A DNA stretch of 64,000 nt. Source: an uncultured Candidatus Melainabacteria bacterium (lineage in GTDB: Bacteria > Cyanobacteriota > Vampirovibrionia > Gastranaerophilales > Gastranaerophilaceae). A program made the position numbers and the translations under genes. Positions within the stretch are counted from its first letter, which is position 1. Each line of letters opens with the position of its first letter. A model generated the notes under the pieces. The model was not told the DNA's origin, did not search any database, and saw only the letters and a program-made list of their open reading frames with translations. Location: the NCBI GenBank assembly GCA_949902595.1, contig CATLDC010000002.1:62001-126000 (forward strand), written 5' to 3'. Positions 16,704 to 25,358 of the stretch are shown piece after piece.

Positions 16704-17429
16704 CTATCTGCGGTCAGAAAATTTAGCCAGCAATCTTAATATTTCTAAATACAACCAGACCATTGTGACCATAAGCCCGAAAGCTCCGTACCACTCATAG
16801 TCTTTTGGAAGCATATTCTGCGCCCCGCGCTCAATAAAATCAAAGTCAATAATGAGGTTTAGAGCAGCGATTACAACAATCACAAGGCTTACAACAATAC
16901 CAGCATTAGAAGATGAGTTAATCAATGGAACCTGCATATGGAAGAAGCTTCCGATGAAATTCACAAGATAAACCGCTGCGATTGACAGGGTCGAAATAAA
17001 AATAACGCTTCTGAATTTGTCTGTGCATCTGATTACATTTGCTCTGTATAGAATCAGCATTGAAAACAGGGCTGCAAAAGTGCAGGCAACTGCTTGAGAT
17101 ACGATTCCCGGGTAAGAAGCTTCAAATGTTGCAGAAATTCCGCCCAGAAACAGACCTTCGCATGCTGCATAGACAGGCACAAGGTATTTATTTCTCGTAA
17201 ACGAGATAATAAGAGCCAGAACAAAGCCCACAATCAGCCCGCCAAAAGTCAGCATTGAAGCCAAATCAGTGTAGCCAAGAGTAAAACGTGACCAAGAAAA
17301 AGCTGCTGTTGCAAGCAAAATCAGGCCTAAAAACGCCGTAATCTGGATAGTACCGTTAACGGTCATCGGATGACCTTCTAAAATTCGTTCCTGTTCTGAA
17401 AAATTTTGGTTTAAAATCGGATTTGCCAT
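16704..17429 (-). CDS. Bax inhibitor-1/YccA family membrane protein
   Basis: A 241-aa integral membrane protein with about seven transmembrane segments. The C-terminal pattern YEWYGAFGLMVTMVWLYLEILRLLA is typical of the bacterial BaxI_1 group, and IIDFDFIERGA before it is the conserved acidic loop. Related proteins can conduct calcium or protons, but the bacterial role is unclear. The start has a GAGGAGG ribosome site, and a strong terminator follows, so it is a single-gene unit. Confidence 0.85.
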   Translation of the reverse strand: MANPILNQNFSEQERILEGHPMTVNGTIQITAFLGLILLATAAFSWSRFTLGYTDLASMLTFGGLIVGFVLALIISFTRNKYLVPVYAACEGLFLGGISATFEASYPGIVSQAVACTFAALFSMLILYRANVIRCTDKFRSVIFISTLSIAAVYLVNFIGSFFHMQVPLINSSSNAGIVVSLVIVVIAALNLIIDFDFIERGAQNMLPKDYEWYGAFGLMVTMVWLYLEILRLLAKFSDRR

Positions 17430-17515
17430 AATCCCTCCTCTACTTATAATGATTATACCACATTCTGAAATATTTGCCCCATGAAATTAATGTTTTTTTA
17501 ATGTAGTATGTATAT

Positions 17516-19243
17516 ATGCTAAGGGATTGCTTTAATAAATTTTTCACATATTTTGACAGTAACAAAAAAGATTTTGTAAAGTACTCTTTTTTGTCCTTCA
17601 TTGTAGGCGTGCTGGAGCTCTTCGGGGTTGCGCTTACCTATCCTTTTGTACTTAAACTTCTATCAAAAGAAGAAACCTCAAAAACCGCAATAATCATCGG
17701 GCTTGGAATCATCTCTCTTTTTATTGCAAAAAATATCTTCATGATTTTCTACTCATCGCTTCAGGCAAAATTCACAAAATCAGTAGAAGTTGAAATCAAT
17801 CTAAAATTCATGCAGTATTTTCTTACAACCTCTTATCAGGAATCATCAGCGATTCCGGTTGCAAAAAAAGCAAACATTCTCAATTTTCTTATCCCGAATG
17901 TTATCAACAATTTTGTTCTGAGGCTTTTGAATCTTAACGTGAATTTCTTTATCTTTGCACTGATTTCAGCATTCCTTGTGGTGAAATTCCCACTCGCAAC
18001 CATCATTACAGTTGTTTGCGCAGGACTCTTAATCGGGATTCAAAACAGCTTCTTCAAACCAAGGCTGGAAAAGATTTCAAAAAAAGTCAGCGACGCGTCT
18101 GTAATGTACACCCAGCGCAGCAACGAGGTGCTTTTGAATATAAAAGGGGTAAAGGTCTCAAACAACGAAAAATACTTTTTTGAGAACTACAAATCAGCAA
18201 TCCTTGACTTTGCAAGAATATCACGTGAAACCCTTTTTCTGAACACAATTCCGCCTTATGTTACAGAGCCGTTTATCATAATCCTGCTTTTTGTCCTGCT
18301 TTCAATTATTTCGCTCCAGAATTACGCAGAGCCGGACAAACTTGTAGCCTCTTTTGCTGTAATCGTTTCTGCTATATTCCGCCTTGCGCCTACAATATCG
18401 CGCATTCAGGTTAATCTGAACGGAATAAATTCCGCGCTTCCTATTGTGGATGAGCTGTTTACGGAATACGAAAACTTTGGCATGCAAAACCTTAAGCCGC
18501 TCGGACAAAAAGAATTTATCCCGCTCGAATCCTCAATAGAGCTTCGCGGTGTAAATTTTGAATACGAATCTGAAAAACCCGTTCTTAAAAACATAAGTCT
18601 TACTATAAACAAGGGCGAATTTTTAGGAATCGCGGGGCTTTCAGGAGCCGGAAAAACAACGCTTATTGACATCATATCAGGGCTTCTTGAAATCAAATCC
18701 GGAGAGATTTTTATTGATTCAAAACAGTACGACTCGTTTCCTCCGCTCAAAATCGGCTACATTCCTCAGGAAATAAGTCTCATAAACGCTTCAATCAGAG
18801 AAAACGTTGCATTTGGAAGCCCTTCAATTGACGACAATCAGGTGATTGATGCGCTCAAAAAAGCCTGTCTTTACGATTTTGTAATCCGGAATTACAAAGA
18901 TGGAATCTACGCCAACCCGTTTGTTGACGCAACCGGATTTTCGCAGGGTCAGAAGCAGCGGCTTGCAATTGCGCGCGCTCTTTACTCCTGTCCTGACATA
19001 CTAATACTTGATGAAGCGACTTCGTCACTCGATTTGAAAACAGAGGATGAAATCTGCAATGTTTTGAACTCTCTCAAGGGTGAGAAAACAATTATCGCGA
19101 TTGCACACCGGATTTCCACTATCAAAACAGCGGACAGAATCGCATACATAAAAAACGCCGAGATAGTTGATATCGCAGCGTGTGAAGAATTATCAAGTAT
19201 AAATCCTGAATTTAGCGAACTTGTTCGTCTGGCGTCATTTTAG
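17516..19243 (+). CDS. ABC transporter, fused permease and ATPase (exporter type)
   Basis: A 575-aa half-transporter. The N-terminal 320 residues hold about six transmembrane helices; the C-terminal part is the nucleotide-binding domain with Walker A GLSGAGKTT, signature FSQGQKQRLAIARAL, Walker B ILILDEATSSLD and the switch histidine in AIAHR. It probably works as a homodimer. The architecture resembles lipid-linked oligosaccharide flippases (PglK/MsbA-like), but the cargo cannot be read from sequence. There is no clear ribosome site; a TAGTAT box lies six bases upstream, so a leaderless start is possible. The end overlaps the convergent small gene by four bases. Confidence 0.85.
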   Translation: MLRDCFNKFFTYFDSNKKDFVKYSFLSFIVGVLELFGVALTYPFVLKLLSKEETSKTAIIIGLGIISLFIAKNIFMIFYSSLQAKFTKSVEVEINLKFMQYFLTTSYQESSAIPVAKKANILNFLIPNVINNFVLRLLNLNVNFFIFALISAFLVVKFPLATIITVVCAGLLIGIQNSFFKPRLEKISKKVSDASVMYTQRSNEVLLNIKGVKVSNNEKYFFENYKSAILDFARISRETLFLNTIPPYVTEPFIIILLFVLLSIISLQNYAEPDKLVASFAVIVSAIFRLAPTISRIQVNLNGINSALPIVDELFTEYENFGMQNLKPLGQKEFIPLESSIELRGVNFEYESEKPVLKNISLTINKGEFLGIAGLSGAGKTTLIDIISGLLEIKSGEIFIDSKQYDSFPPLKIGYIPQEISLINASIRENVAFGSPSIDDNQVIDALKKACLYDFVIRNYKDGIYANPFVDATGFSQGQKQRLAIARALYSCPDILILDEATSSLDLKTEDEICNVLNSLKGEKTIIAIAHRISTIKTADRIAYIKNAEIVDIAACEELSSINPEFSELVRLASF

Positions 19244-19392
19244 ATGACTCTGACTTTGTCCATAAGTTTAGTGATTTTTTCCCTGAAAGCAGGGTCTACC
19301 GGACTTGAAGTATAGCCGTCAAGCTTCGCGGCCTGTTCGCGTTGAATCAAATCTTTTTCAAGCATAGCCAATTTGCGCATTGCAATGTTCAT
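19240..19392 (-). CDS. small hypothetical protein, 50 aa
   Basis: Short gene with a strong AGGAGG ribosome site four bases before the ATG at 19392. The protein begins with a helical, basic segment (MRKLAMLEKDLIQREQA) and ends VRVI; a proline/serine turn (YTSSPVDPAF) sits in the middle. It is preceded by a clear copy of the GCAATTTTT-N16-TATATA promoter, and its stop codon overlaps that of the convergent ABC transporter gene. Ribosome site, promoter and convergent packing together make it likely real. No family recognised. Confidence 0.65.
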   Translation of the reverse strand: MNIAMRKLAMLEKDLIQREQAAKLDGYTSSPVDPAFREKITKLMDKVRVI

Positions 19393-19436
19393 GATGAACC
19401 TCCTGAGATACCTATCATCTTACTTTATCTTACATA

Positions 19437-19468
19437 TATATAAAGTATTTTTTTTCAGAAAAATTGCG
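19437..19468 (-). promoter_or_regulatory. GCAATTTTT-N16-TATATA promoter, copy upstream of the 50-aa gene
   Basis: On the minus strand CGCAATTTTT (19468-19459) is followed by 16 bases and TATATA (19442-19437). The last spacer bases, ATACTT, are the same as in the copies at 38693 and 45552. Confidence 0.5.
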
Positions 19469-19501
19469 TTTTTGTTAAGAAATGTTAAGCAGCTTTAATC
19501 C

Positions 19502-20293
19502 TTACCCCTCAGCCTGATAAGCCCATGCGGAGTGGTTGTGAATGCTCTCGATAGATTCACACTCTACCTCAAAAGAATCAATAATTTCGTTGTTTCTCAA
19601 AAGAAGCACAACATCACGCAAAACATCTTCCACGAACTTAGGGTTCTGGTAAGCCTTCTCTGTTACAAATTTCTCGTCTTCGCGTTTCAAGAGCGAATAC
19701 AGCTCGCAGGACGAAGATTTTTCAATATCCTTAATCAAATCCTCGAGCCAGATGTGGTCTTCCTCAGGATAAGTAACTTTTACAGAAACAATCGCCCTCT
19801 GGTTGTGCGCACCAAAATCCGAAATCTCTTTTGAGCACGGGCAAAGCGTTGTCACCGGAACCTTTACACCCAGGAAAAATCTGTACTCTTCGTCTTCTTC
19901 ACCGTAATTATCAAGAATGCCTTCAAAAAAGCAGTCGTAGCACATCGGTGCTGAAATCCCTGTTACAGGAGCTTTTTTGTCAATAAAGTATTTAAACTCG
20001 AGCTTTAAATACCCGCACTTTGCATCAAGCTTTTCAACAATTGCTTCAACGCAGCCTTTTATATCAACCCCGAGGGTATTCTTGCTCCGCCACTCGTTCA
20101 AAACCTCAACAAAGCGTGACATGTGCGTGCCTTTGTAGTGCGAAGGCAAAGAAACACCAGCCGTTGCGTTAGAATAAATCACAATATCGTCTTTATCCTT
20201 GCGCTGGATACAAAGCGGGAGTTCAATCCCTTTTATGCCGACTTTTTGAATATCCACACCGCGCATGTCGGTCTGGTTTTGCACATCTTTCAT
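19502..20293 (-). CDS. folE2: GTP cyclohydrolase FolE2 (type IB)
   Basis: A 263-aa type IB GTP cyclohydrolase, which converts GTP to 7,8-dihydroneopterin triphosphate, the first step of folate (and queuosine) synthesis. Family signs are the N-terminal DMRGVDIQKVGIKGIELPL, VTTLCPCSKEIS with the metal-binding Cys, and the C-terminal ESIHNHSAWA. FolE2 can use metals other than zinc and is common in anaerobes and cyanobacteria relatives. The ATG follows directly after the stop codon of the upstream RWYD-repeat gene (zero gap), so the two are translationally coupled. folK (0.4 kb) and queH (53.7 kb) act in the same or linked pathways. Confidence 0.95.
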   Translation of the reverse strand: MKDVQNQTDMRGVDIQKVGIKGIELPLCIQRKDKDDIVIYSNATAGVSLPSHYKGTHMSRFVEVLNEWRSKNTLGVDIKGCVEAIVEKLDAKCGYLKLEFKYFIDKKAPVTGISAPMCYDCFFEGILDNYGEEDEEYRFFLGVKVPVTTLCPCSKEISDFGAHNQRAIVSVKVTYPEEDHIWLEDLIKDIEKSSSCELYSLLKREDEKFVTEKAYQNPKFVEDVLRDVVLLLRNNEIIDSFEVECESIESIHNHSAWAYQAEG

Positions 20294-20617
20294 CTAGATT
20301 TCGACCCCTTCAAAAGTTTTCTGCTCTAATGCAATAAGGAGTTTTAGCGCAGCTACTCTTTGAACCTTCGCAGGCGCGTTTCTCAAAAGCTCAACAGCCT
20401 TAAGCATCATCGGGTCGTTATCATACCAGCGGTTGCCTTTGCCCTGATATGTGTTAATAATATCGTAAACATGTTCAATAACTTCGCCGGCAACCTGTTC
20501 CTGCAACTGGAGCATAAAATTAGCAGCCTCACTCTTTGTATCATCAGGAGAAAGTCTCAAGAGTTCTAAAGCTTCTTTAAGTATAGGGTCTGAATCGTAC
20601 CAGCGTTTGTTAATCAT
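20294..20617 (-). CDS. RWYD-repeat small protein, 107 aa
   Basis: Paralogue of the protein at 13988-14380. Two modules start at KRWYDSDPILKEALELL (about residue 4) and NRWYDNDPMMLKAVELL (about residue 62), each followed by a leucine-rich helix. A GAGG ribosome site precedes the ATG. Its stop codon touches the folE2 start codon, so it is co-transcribed with folE2 and shares a divergent promoter region with aroQ. No function known; the link with folE2 may be merely positional. Confidence 0.7.
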   Translation of the reverse strand: MINKRWYDSDPILKEALELLRLSPDDTKSEAANFMLQLQEQVAGEVIEHVYDIINTYQGKGNRWYDNDPMMLKAVELLRNAPAKVQRVAALKLLIALEQKTFEGVEI

Positions 20618-20690
20618 TTTTTCCTCGCATTCTTTTTGTATATATTGTATAATAAACGGGTGAATATTTAAAGCGAATTAAGGTCATCAG

Positions 20691-21122
20691 ATGAAAATTT
20701 TATTAATTAACGGCGCAAACCTAAACATGCTCGGCACCCGCGAGCCTGAAAAATACGGCTCAACAACTCTTGCAGATATTGAAAACTCTGTTATTGAGCG
20801 CGGGCGCGAACTCGGAGCAGAAGTCGATGTTTTCCAGAACAACCACGAAGGCTCGATTGTGGACAAAATCCAATCAGCAAAGGGAGTTTACGACGGGATT
20901 CTGATTAATGCCGGCGGATACACCCACACAAGTGTTGTAATCCGCGATGCGCTTGCAGCTGTTGCGATTCCGACAGTGGAAGTGCACATGACAAACATTC
21001 ATGCCCGCGAAGAATTTCGACACACATCTCTAATCTCCGGAGTGTCAATCGCGCAGGTTGTAGGTTTCAAGGAGCTAAGTTACATTCTCGCTCTGGAAGG
21101 GCTTGTGAATTACTTGAAATAA
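20691..21122 (+). CDS. aroQ: 3-dehydroquinate dehydratase, type II
   Basis: A 143-aa type II dehydroquinase, third step of the shikimate pathway. The active-site elements are visible: INGANLNMLGTREPEKYG with Asn and Arg/Tyr, the catalytic EGSIVDKIQ region (Glu and His in NNHEGS), NAGGYTHTSV and EVHMTNIHAREEFRHTS. The length is normal for the dodecameric enzyme. It has an AAGG ribosome site and ends in a terminator. Confidence 0.95.
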   Translation: MKILLINGANLNMLGTREPEKYGSTTLADIENSVIERGRELGAEVDVFQNNHEGSIVDKIQSAKGVYDGILINAGGYTHTSVVIRDALAAVAIPTVEVHMTNIHAREEFRHTSLISGVSIAQVVGFKELSYILALEGLVNYLK

Positions 21123-21202
21123 AAAAAGCTTCCCCGAGGGGAAGTTTTTTGTGTTCTCTTTCTCTCTCTCGTCTCGTGTTTTCTAACTTGTGTTAATGTC
21201 TT
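21120..21202 (-). ncRNA. candidate small RNA of about 80 nt
   Basis: A minus-strand promoter-like stretch (ATACTT then TATATATA at 21213-21206) matches the promoter form seen before other genes here, and the aroQ terminator gives seven T about 75-80 nt downstream. No open frame with a ribosome site lies between, so a short untranslated RNA is possible. Confidence 0.35.
21121..21150. terminator. bidirectional terminator after aroQ
   Basis: A CTTCCCC/GGGGAAG hairpin with six T downstream on the plus strand and seven A upstream, so it also works on the minus strand, where a short candidate RNA would end. Confidence 0.75.
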
Positions 21203-21271
21203 ATGTATATATAAAGTATTTAAAAGTTGTCGAATTTCAAGATGGGCAGTTTTTGTTACAAAAGTTCATAA

Positions 21272-21600
21272 AGCAGCTGGGAAGCTTTTCAATACACTCC
21301 CAGACGGGGAGGCAGGTCTATTAGTATGGAAGTATAGTGTAATAGCTGAGCAGCTGAGAGAAGCTGTGAAGGGTTAGCGAGCCCTCCTCTCTCATTTGGG
21401 AGAGGATAGAATTTCAACATGAGCTGCGCGAATGTTAGAAATTCTTGGTGAGGGTTTAACAACATAACTACTTTACAAATTCAACCCCATCCCCACTTGT
21501 ATGGCGCGCTTACGCTATTTCTATTTAAAATTTTGACAAATCCCGCAGCCTCTCCTGGCTGCCTAGCTTCCCAGCTGCTTAGCTGCCTAACTTCTCAGCT
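21272..21600. repeat. CAGCTG-rich intergenic element, imperfect copy
   Basis: AGCAGCTGGGAAGCT (21272-21286) recurs inverted at 21565-21579, and the right end contains TTAGCTGCC and TAACTTCTCAGCTGC, as in the element at 41157-41342. The interior holds a GGGAGAGG...GGTGAGGG repeat unit with its own hairpin (GAATTTC/GAAATTC). No gene is present in it. It fills most of the gap between aroQ and the histidine kinase. Confidence 0.55.
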
Positions 21601-21608
21601 GCCCTCTG

Positions 21609-21637
21609 TTGCTTGTCTTTTTTTTGCATGCTATAAT
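21609..21637 (+). promoter_or_regulatory. promoter of the histidine kinase, leaderless type
   Basis: TTGCTT (21609-21614), 17 bp, TATAAT (21632-21637), then six bases to the ATG at 21644. It sits at the right edge of the repeat element. Confidence 0.55.
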
Positions 21638-21643
21638 TCCAGT

Positions 21644-23509
21644 ATGGAGAATGCTGAAGAGACTAAGAAATCCGTTAAGAAGACTAAAAAGGGGATGACA
21701 GCTCAAACACGGTTGATTCTTGCCGGTCTGGGGGTTAGTACTGCTTTTATACTTTTTGCTGCGGGATTTGCGACCTACAGTATCAGCCAGAACATGAATC
21801 AGGCTTACAAAAATTTCGGGCAGGTTTTATCCAAAACCCTTGCAATTGAAGGGGTTGAAGTAACAAAAGAGGTTCCTGAGCTTGCCAAGTACGATGCACT
21901 CCGCTCAAACTCGATTTCTGTGCTCAAAAGCAACGACGACATTGCTTTTATTATCTTCAAGGATAACAAGTCAAAGGTCATATACTCCAGCAAAGACGAT
22001 TACCCTGACCAGGCTGAAAAAGCGCGCATAACCGTAAGTTCGCCGATGATTGTTAAAAACCTTAGCGAGTCAGTGAATGTGGGCTCTGTAACAGTGGGGC
22101 TTTCCGGTTCAATTATGGACAGGGTTTCAGCAACATCCAAGATGTCGCTCACAATTGTGTTCATCATTGCGTGGCTTGTGATTGTGGGAATCATTTACAT
22201 GAACTCATCAATCATCACTCGTGAGCTTCGCAAGCTCCATCAGGGTGTAAAAAAGATTTCGTCAGGCGAATTTGGCTACATGATTGACGACAAGGATGTT
22301 GATAACGAGGTAAAAGAGCTTTACGGCGCGTTTAACGACATGTCAGAGCGTTTGAGCCGTTACAACGAGCAAACAATCGAAAGTCTGACTTTTGAGCGCA
22401 ACAAGCTAGAGTCCGTTTTGATGAGCATTGTAAATGGTGTTGTTGTTTGTGACAACCACGACAAGGTCATCATGGTTAACAACTACGCAAAGAGGCTTCT
22501 TGAGGTTGAAGAAGAAGATATTATTAACACACAAATTCAGCAATTCTGCGACTCCAGCGGAGAATTTTGTTTCTCTGAAAAAATCGCGCAGTTTAAAGAC
22601 ACCCCGCTTGATGAGGATGGAACGCCTGTTCCTTTCAACATTGAAATAGACAAGAGAATCCTAAAGTGTTTGATTTCTCCGATGTTTACCCGCTCAAATT
22701 CTTACGTGGGCTACATTATCGTATTAATTGACGTTACAAAAGATGTTGAGATGGACCAGCTTCGCTCCCACTTTATCTCGAATGTTTCGCACGAGCTTAG
22801 AACACCTGTTACAGTGCTTAGAAGCTACATTGACACGCTTTACAACTTCGGCAATGATTTCGATTTCAATACGCAAAGAGAGTTTATTGGTGTCATGAAC
22901 CAGGAAATAATCAGGCTCAACAGAATGGTAAACGACATTCTCGACTTCTCCAGATACGAAGCACAGAACGTTCGTCTAGAAAAGACAAAGCAGGATGTAA
23001 TCGAGATAGTCGAAGACGCCGTAAATCAGGTTCAGGTGCTTGCAAAAGAGCACGATTTGACGATTTCTATTATGAAAGAGCCAGATCTTCCGCAGGTTTA
23101 CCTGAATGTGGACAGCATTTCACGTGCGTTTATGAACATTTTATCCAACGCAATCAAGTATTCTCCGGACGGAAAGCGTATCAAAATCAGGGTTGAGCAA
23201 TCACGTGACGGCGAGTATGTGGAAGTAAGCGTTGAGGATCAAGGTCCTGGCATTCCAGACAAAGACCAGAAAAAAGTCTTTGACCGTTTCTACAGGTGCG
23301 AAAACGCTACCCACACTGTAAAGGGCACAGGGCTTGGCTTGCACCTTGTTAAAGTAACAATCGAAAAACACCACCACGGTCAGGTTTTTGTAAACTCAAA
23401 AGAGGGCGAAGGTTCAACATTCGGATTCCGACTTCCGATTCGTTTGCCGCAGGAAGAAATCGAAGAATACATTCCAAAGAATCAGCTGCCGGCAGAAAGT
23501 GAAGCTTAA
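21644..23509 (+). CDS. sensor histidine kinase, WalK/PhoR-like
   Basis: A 621-aa membrane kinase. After a charged N-terminus come TM1 (about 25-47), an extracytoplasmic domain (about 48-160), TM2 (SLTIVFIIAWLVIVGIIYM), a HAMP domain, a PAS domain (ESVLMSIVNGVVVCDNHDKV), HisKA with the phospho-acceptor in NVSHELRTP, and HATPase with N (NILSNAIKYS), G1 (DQGPGIPD), F and G2 (GTGLGLHL) boxes. The ATG at 21644 follows TATAAT by six bases; upstream in-frame codons lie in a repeat element and are not coding. No regulator is adjacent; the OmpR-type regulator at 14.8 kb is a possible partner. Confidence 0.9.
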   Translation: MENAEETKKSVKKTKKGMTAQTRLILAGLGVSTAFILFAAGFATYSISQNMNQAYKNFGQVLSKTLAIEGVEVTKEVPELAKYDALRSNSISVLKSNDDIAFIIFKDNKSKVIYSSKDDYPDQAEKARITVSSPMIVKNLSESVNVGSVTVGLSGSIMDRVSATSKMSLTIVFIIAWLVIVGIIYMNSSIITRELRKLHQGVKKISSGEFGYMIDDKDVDNEVKELYGAFNDMSERLSRYNEQTIESLTFERNKLESVLMSIVNGVVVCDNHDKVIMVNNYAKRLLEVEEEDIINTQIQQFCDSSGEFCFSEKIAQFKDTPLDEDGTPVPFNIEIDKRILKCLISPMFTRSNSYVGYIIVLIDVTKDVEMDQLRSHFISNVSHELRTPVTVLRSYIDTLYNFGNDFDFNTQREFIGVMNQEIIRLNRMVNDILDFSRYEAQNVRLEKTKQDVIEIVEDAVNQVQVLAKEHDLTISIMKEPDLPQVYLNVDSISRAFMNILSNAIKYSPDGKRIKIRVEQSRDGEYVEVSVEDQGPGIPDKDQKKVFDRFYRCENATHTVKGTGLGLHLVKVTIEKHHHGQVFVNSKEGEGSTFGFRLPIRLPQEEIEEYIPKNQLPAESEA

Positions 23510-23524
23510 TTTCTGTAATCGAAG

Positions 23525-23662
23525 CTGCCTCCCTCGCCCCAGTGTGGGAGAGGGTAGTTTTTCAAGCTGAAAATCTTTAATTTGAAGCTTAGAAAAACGG
23601 GTGAGGGGTTCAACAGATTCACCCTCATCAGCCCTCCGGGCAGCTTCTCCCATCAAGGGCGA
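23525..23662. repeat. REP-like intergenic repeat
   Basis: Contains GGGAGAGGG, TTTTTCAAGCT...AGCTTAGAAAAA (an inverted repeat), GGTGAGGGGTT and then a second unit with CCCTCATCAGCCCTCCGGGCAGC and CTTCTCCC. The same pieces occur near 21.4, 41.2, 53.7 and 58.9 kb. Confidence 0.55.
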
Positions 23663-23666
23663 AGCG

Positions 23667-25358
23667 TTAAATGCGTCCTTTGCATGCCGGATCATCCCCG
23701 TCAATAAGACCGTCATAATCATTATCAATCCCGTCTTCACATGAGCCGATTGAATCAAGGCTTTCAGCACGGGCATTGAATTTCAGCCACTTGTCCGGAA
23801 TCCGCGCCCACTGATAGAGAAAGAAATCGCGGTAAAACTTCGCAGCAGCCGGCTTCCTGAACACAATCATATTCTCATCGTTCCGGTTTTCACCACTGTA
23901 GGAAAAGTTCATTGACCCGATTATCAAGTACTCGTCATCCACAATCATTGACTTGGAATGCATTTTGCCCGCATAATTTTCGGTCTTAACCAGAACCCCG
24001 CCAGCGCGAAGCTCCTTGTGCTTAGAATGTCTCGTCGAAGCGTTCAGCGCGTCAACGATGATTTTCACATCCACACCGCGCTTTTTGGCGTTAACCAACT
24101 CTTCCGTGAGTCTTGTTTCCGTAATCACAAATGCCGGAATGTAGATATACTTCTTTGCAGACTTTACAAGCGGCAAAACCCCGTTGGTTATTGATTTATC
24201 CTGCGGCGAGAAATAGAATTTCATATCACCGCACTGATTTATAGGGTTTGAAACCTTTTCGGAATGGAATTTCCCGCCAAACATCTGTTCAAATTCTGCT
24301 TTGTAAATCCTTGCAGCATCTTCTGATTCAATCACAATGATGCTGTTTGAATTGAATCCCGACATATCAGTGTGCGAAAGGTTTGCAGAGCCTGTTATTA
24401 CAGTTTTGTCATCAAAGATATAAAACTTGTTATGCATTGTATAACCTGCATCAGGCGAGACCTTGTCGCTCATGTTTTGAGGCACAAGGCTCACAAACCC
24501 GAAAGTGTCAGGATAAATATTCCCGCCTTTTGAGTCTGTATCATAGACAATTCTTACGTTTACCCCGCGTTTTATTGCTGATTTCACGGCGTTTTCAATC
24601 GCAGGAGTTGACGAGTACCCGTAAATCGCAATGTCAATCGAGTTTTTGGCATTATTAATATTGGTCAAAATCTCTTTACAAATATCGCTCGAACAATTTC
24701 TGTCCGGCTTAAGCTTTGTTGTACTGTCTGAAACAAGAATCCTCACCCGACCTAAATCAAGCTTTGAGTTGTATTTTGAGGGTTTAGGTGCCGCCGGCTC
24801 AATTTTCTCTTTACCGAAGACTTTTGTGACATGCGTCTTTCTCATCACAAGAAAGTGATTGAGGCTGCGCACTTCCGGTGCGCCTACCGGATAATAATTT
24901 CCGCTATCCATATCAAGCACAACGAATTTCGCGCGCCTGATTGATTTCAACAGTTTTTCAAACGCATGCCGGTTAGCAGGCTCGCCGTTTTCTATTGCGA
25001 ACGCAGTGTTCCGTAGCTTCGCGCAATATGAGTATTTGTAATAAATCAAGTCCGTGCCGGATGGTTTTACCCGTCTGCCTTCAAGTACGTTTTTCGCCCA
25101 GTATTTAGCGAGGTTTCCGAAAATAAAGGCTTCGTCTTCTGTCATATTGAATCTTCTTGCAAGAGTTTTGTTTCTTTCGCTGTAGAAGCTGTCAAATGTT
25201 TCAATGCCATCAAGGTCAACATTGGCGCCGGAATCGAGTGTAATATTGAGCGGGGTTACGGCTTCTTTCACATAAAATTCGTTGTCTTTCGGGGTAAAGA
25301 AAATCCCGAAAGCAACCAGAGCCGAGGTTAAAACTAGTACGCCAATTTTCTTTTTCAT
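23667..25358 (-). CDS. exported phospholipase D-like protein with two HKD motifs
   Basis: A 563-aa protein with a signal peptide or signal anchor (KKIGVLVLTSALVAFGIFF). Two PLD catalytic motifs are complete: HNKFYIFDDKTVITGSANLS (about residue 305) and HSKSMIVDDEYLIIGSMNFS (about 455). The N-terminal 190 residues are of unknown fold. The C-terminus ends with DGIDNDYDGLIDGDDPAC, an Asp/Asn/Gly calcium-binding-type motif between two cysteines, seen in secreted bacterial proteins. It may be an exported nuclease or phospholipase. The start overlaps the end of the deacetylase gene (ATGA-type overlap), so they form an operon. Confidence 0.8.
   Translation of the reverse strand: MKKKIGVLVLTSALVAFGIFFTPKDNEFYVKEAVTPLNITLDSGANVDLDGIETFDSFYSERNKTLARRFNMTEDEAFIFGNLAKYWAKNVLEGRRVKPSGTDLIYYKYSYCAKLRNTAFAIENGEPANRHAFEKLLKSIRRAKFVVLDMDSGNYYPVGAPEVRSLNHFLVMRKTHVTKVFGKEKIEPAAPKPSKYNSKLDLGRVRILVSDSTTKLKPDRNCSSDICKEILTNINNAKNSIDIAIYGYSSTPAIENAVKSAIKRGVNVRIVYDTDSKGGNIYPDTFGFVSLVPQNMSDKVSPDAGYTMHNKFYIFDDKTVITGSANLSHTDMSGFNSNSIIVIESEDAARIYKAEFEQMFGGKFHSEKVSNPINQCGDMKFYFSPQDKSITNGVLPLVKSAKKYIYIPAFVITETRLTEELVNAKKRGVDVKIIVDALNASTRHSKHKELRAGGVLVKTENYAGKMHSKSMIVDDEYLIIGSMNFSYSGENRNDENMIVFRKPAAAKFYRDFFLYQWARIPDKWLKFNARAESLDSIGSCEDGIDNDYDGLIDGDDPACKGRI

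Noticed and set aside
21497-21643. A longer N-terminus for the histidine kinase
   Set aside because: The bases belong to a CAGCTG-rich repeat, and a promoter -10 lies inside; the ATG at 21644 is supported.
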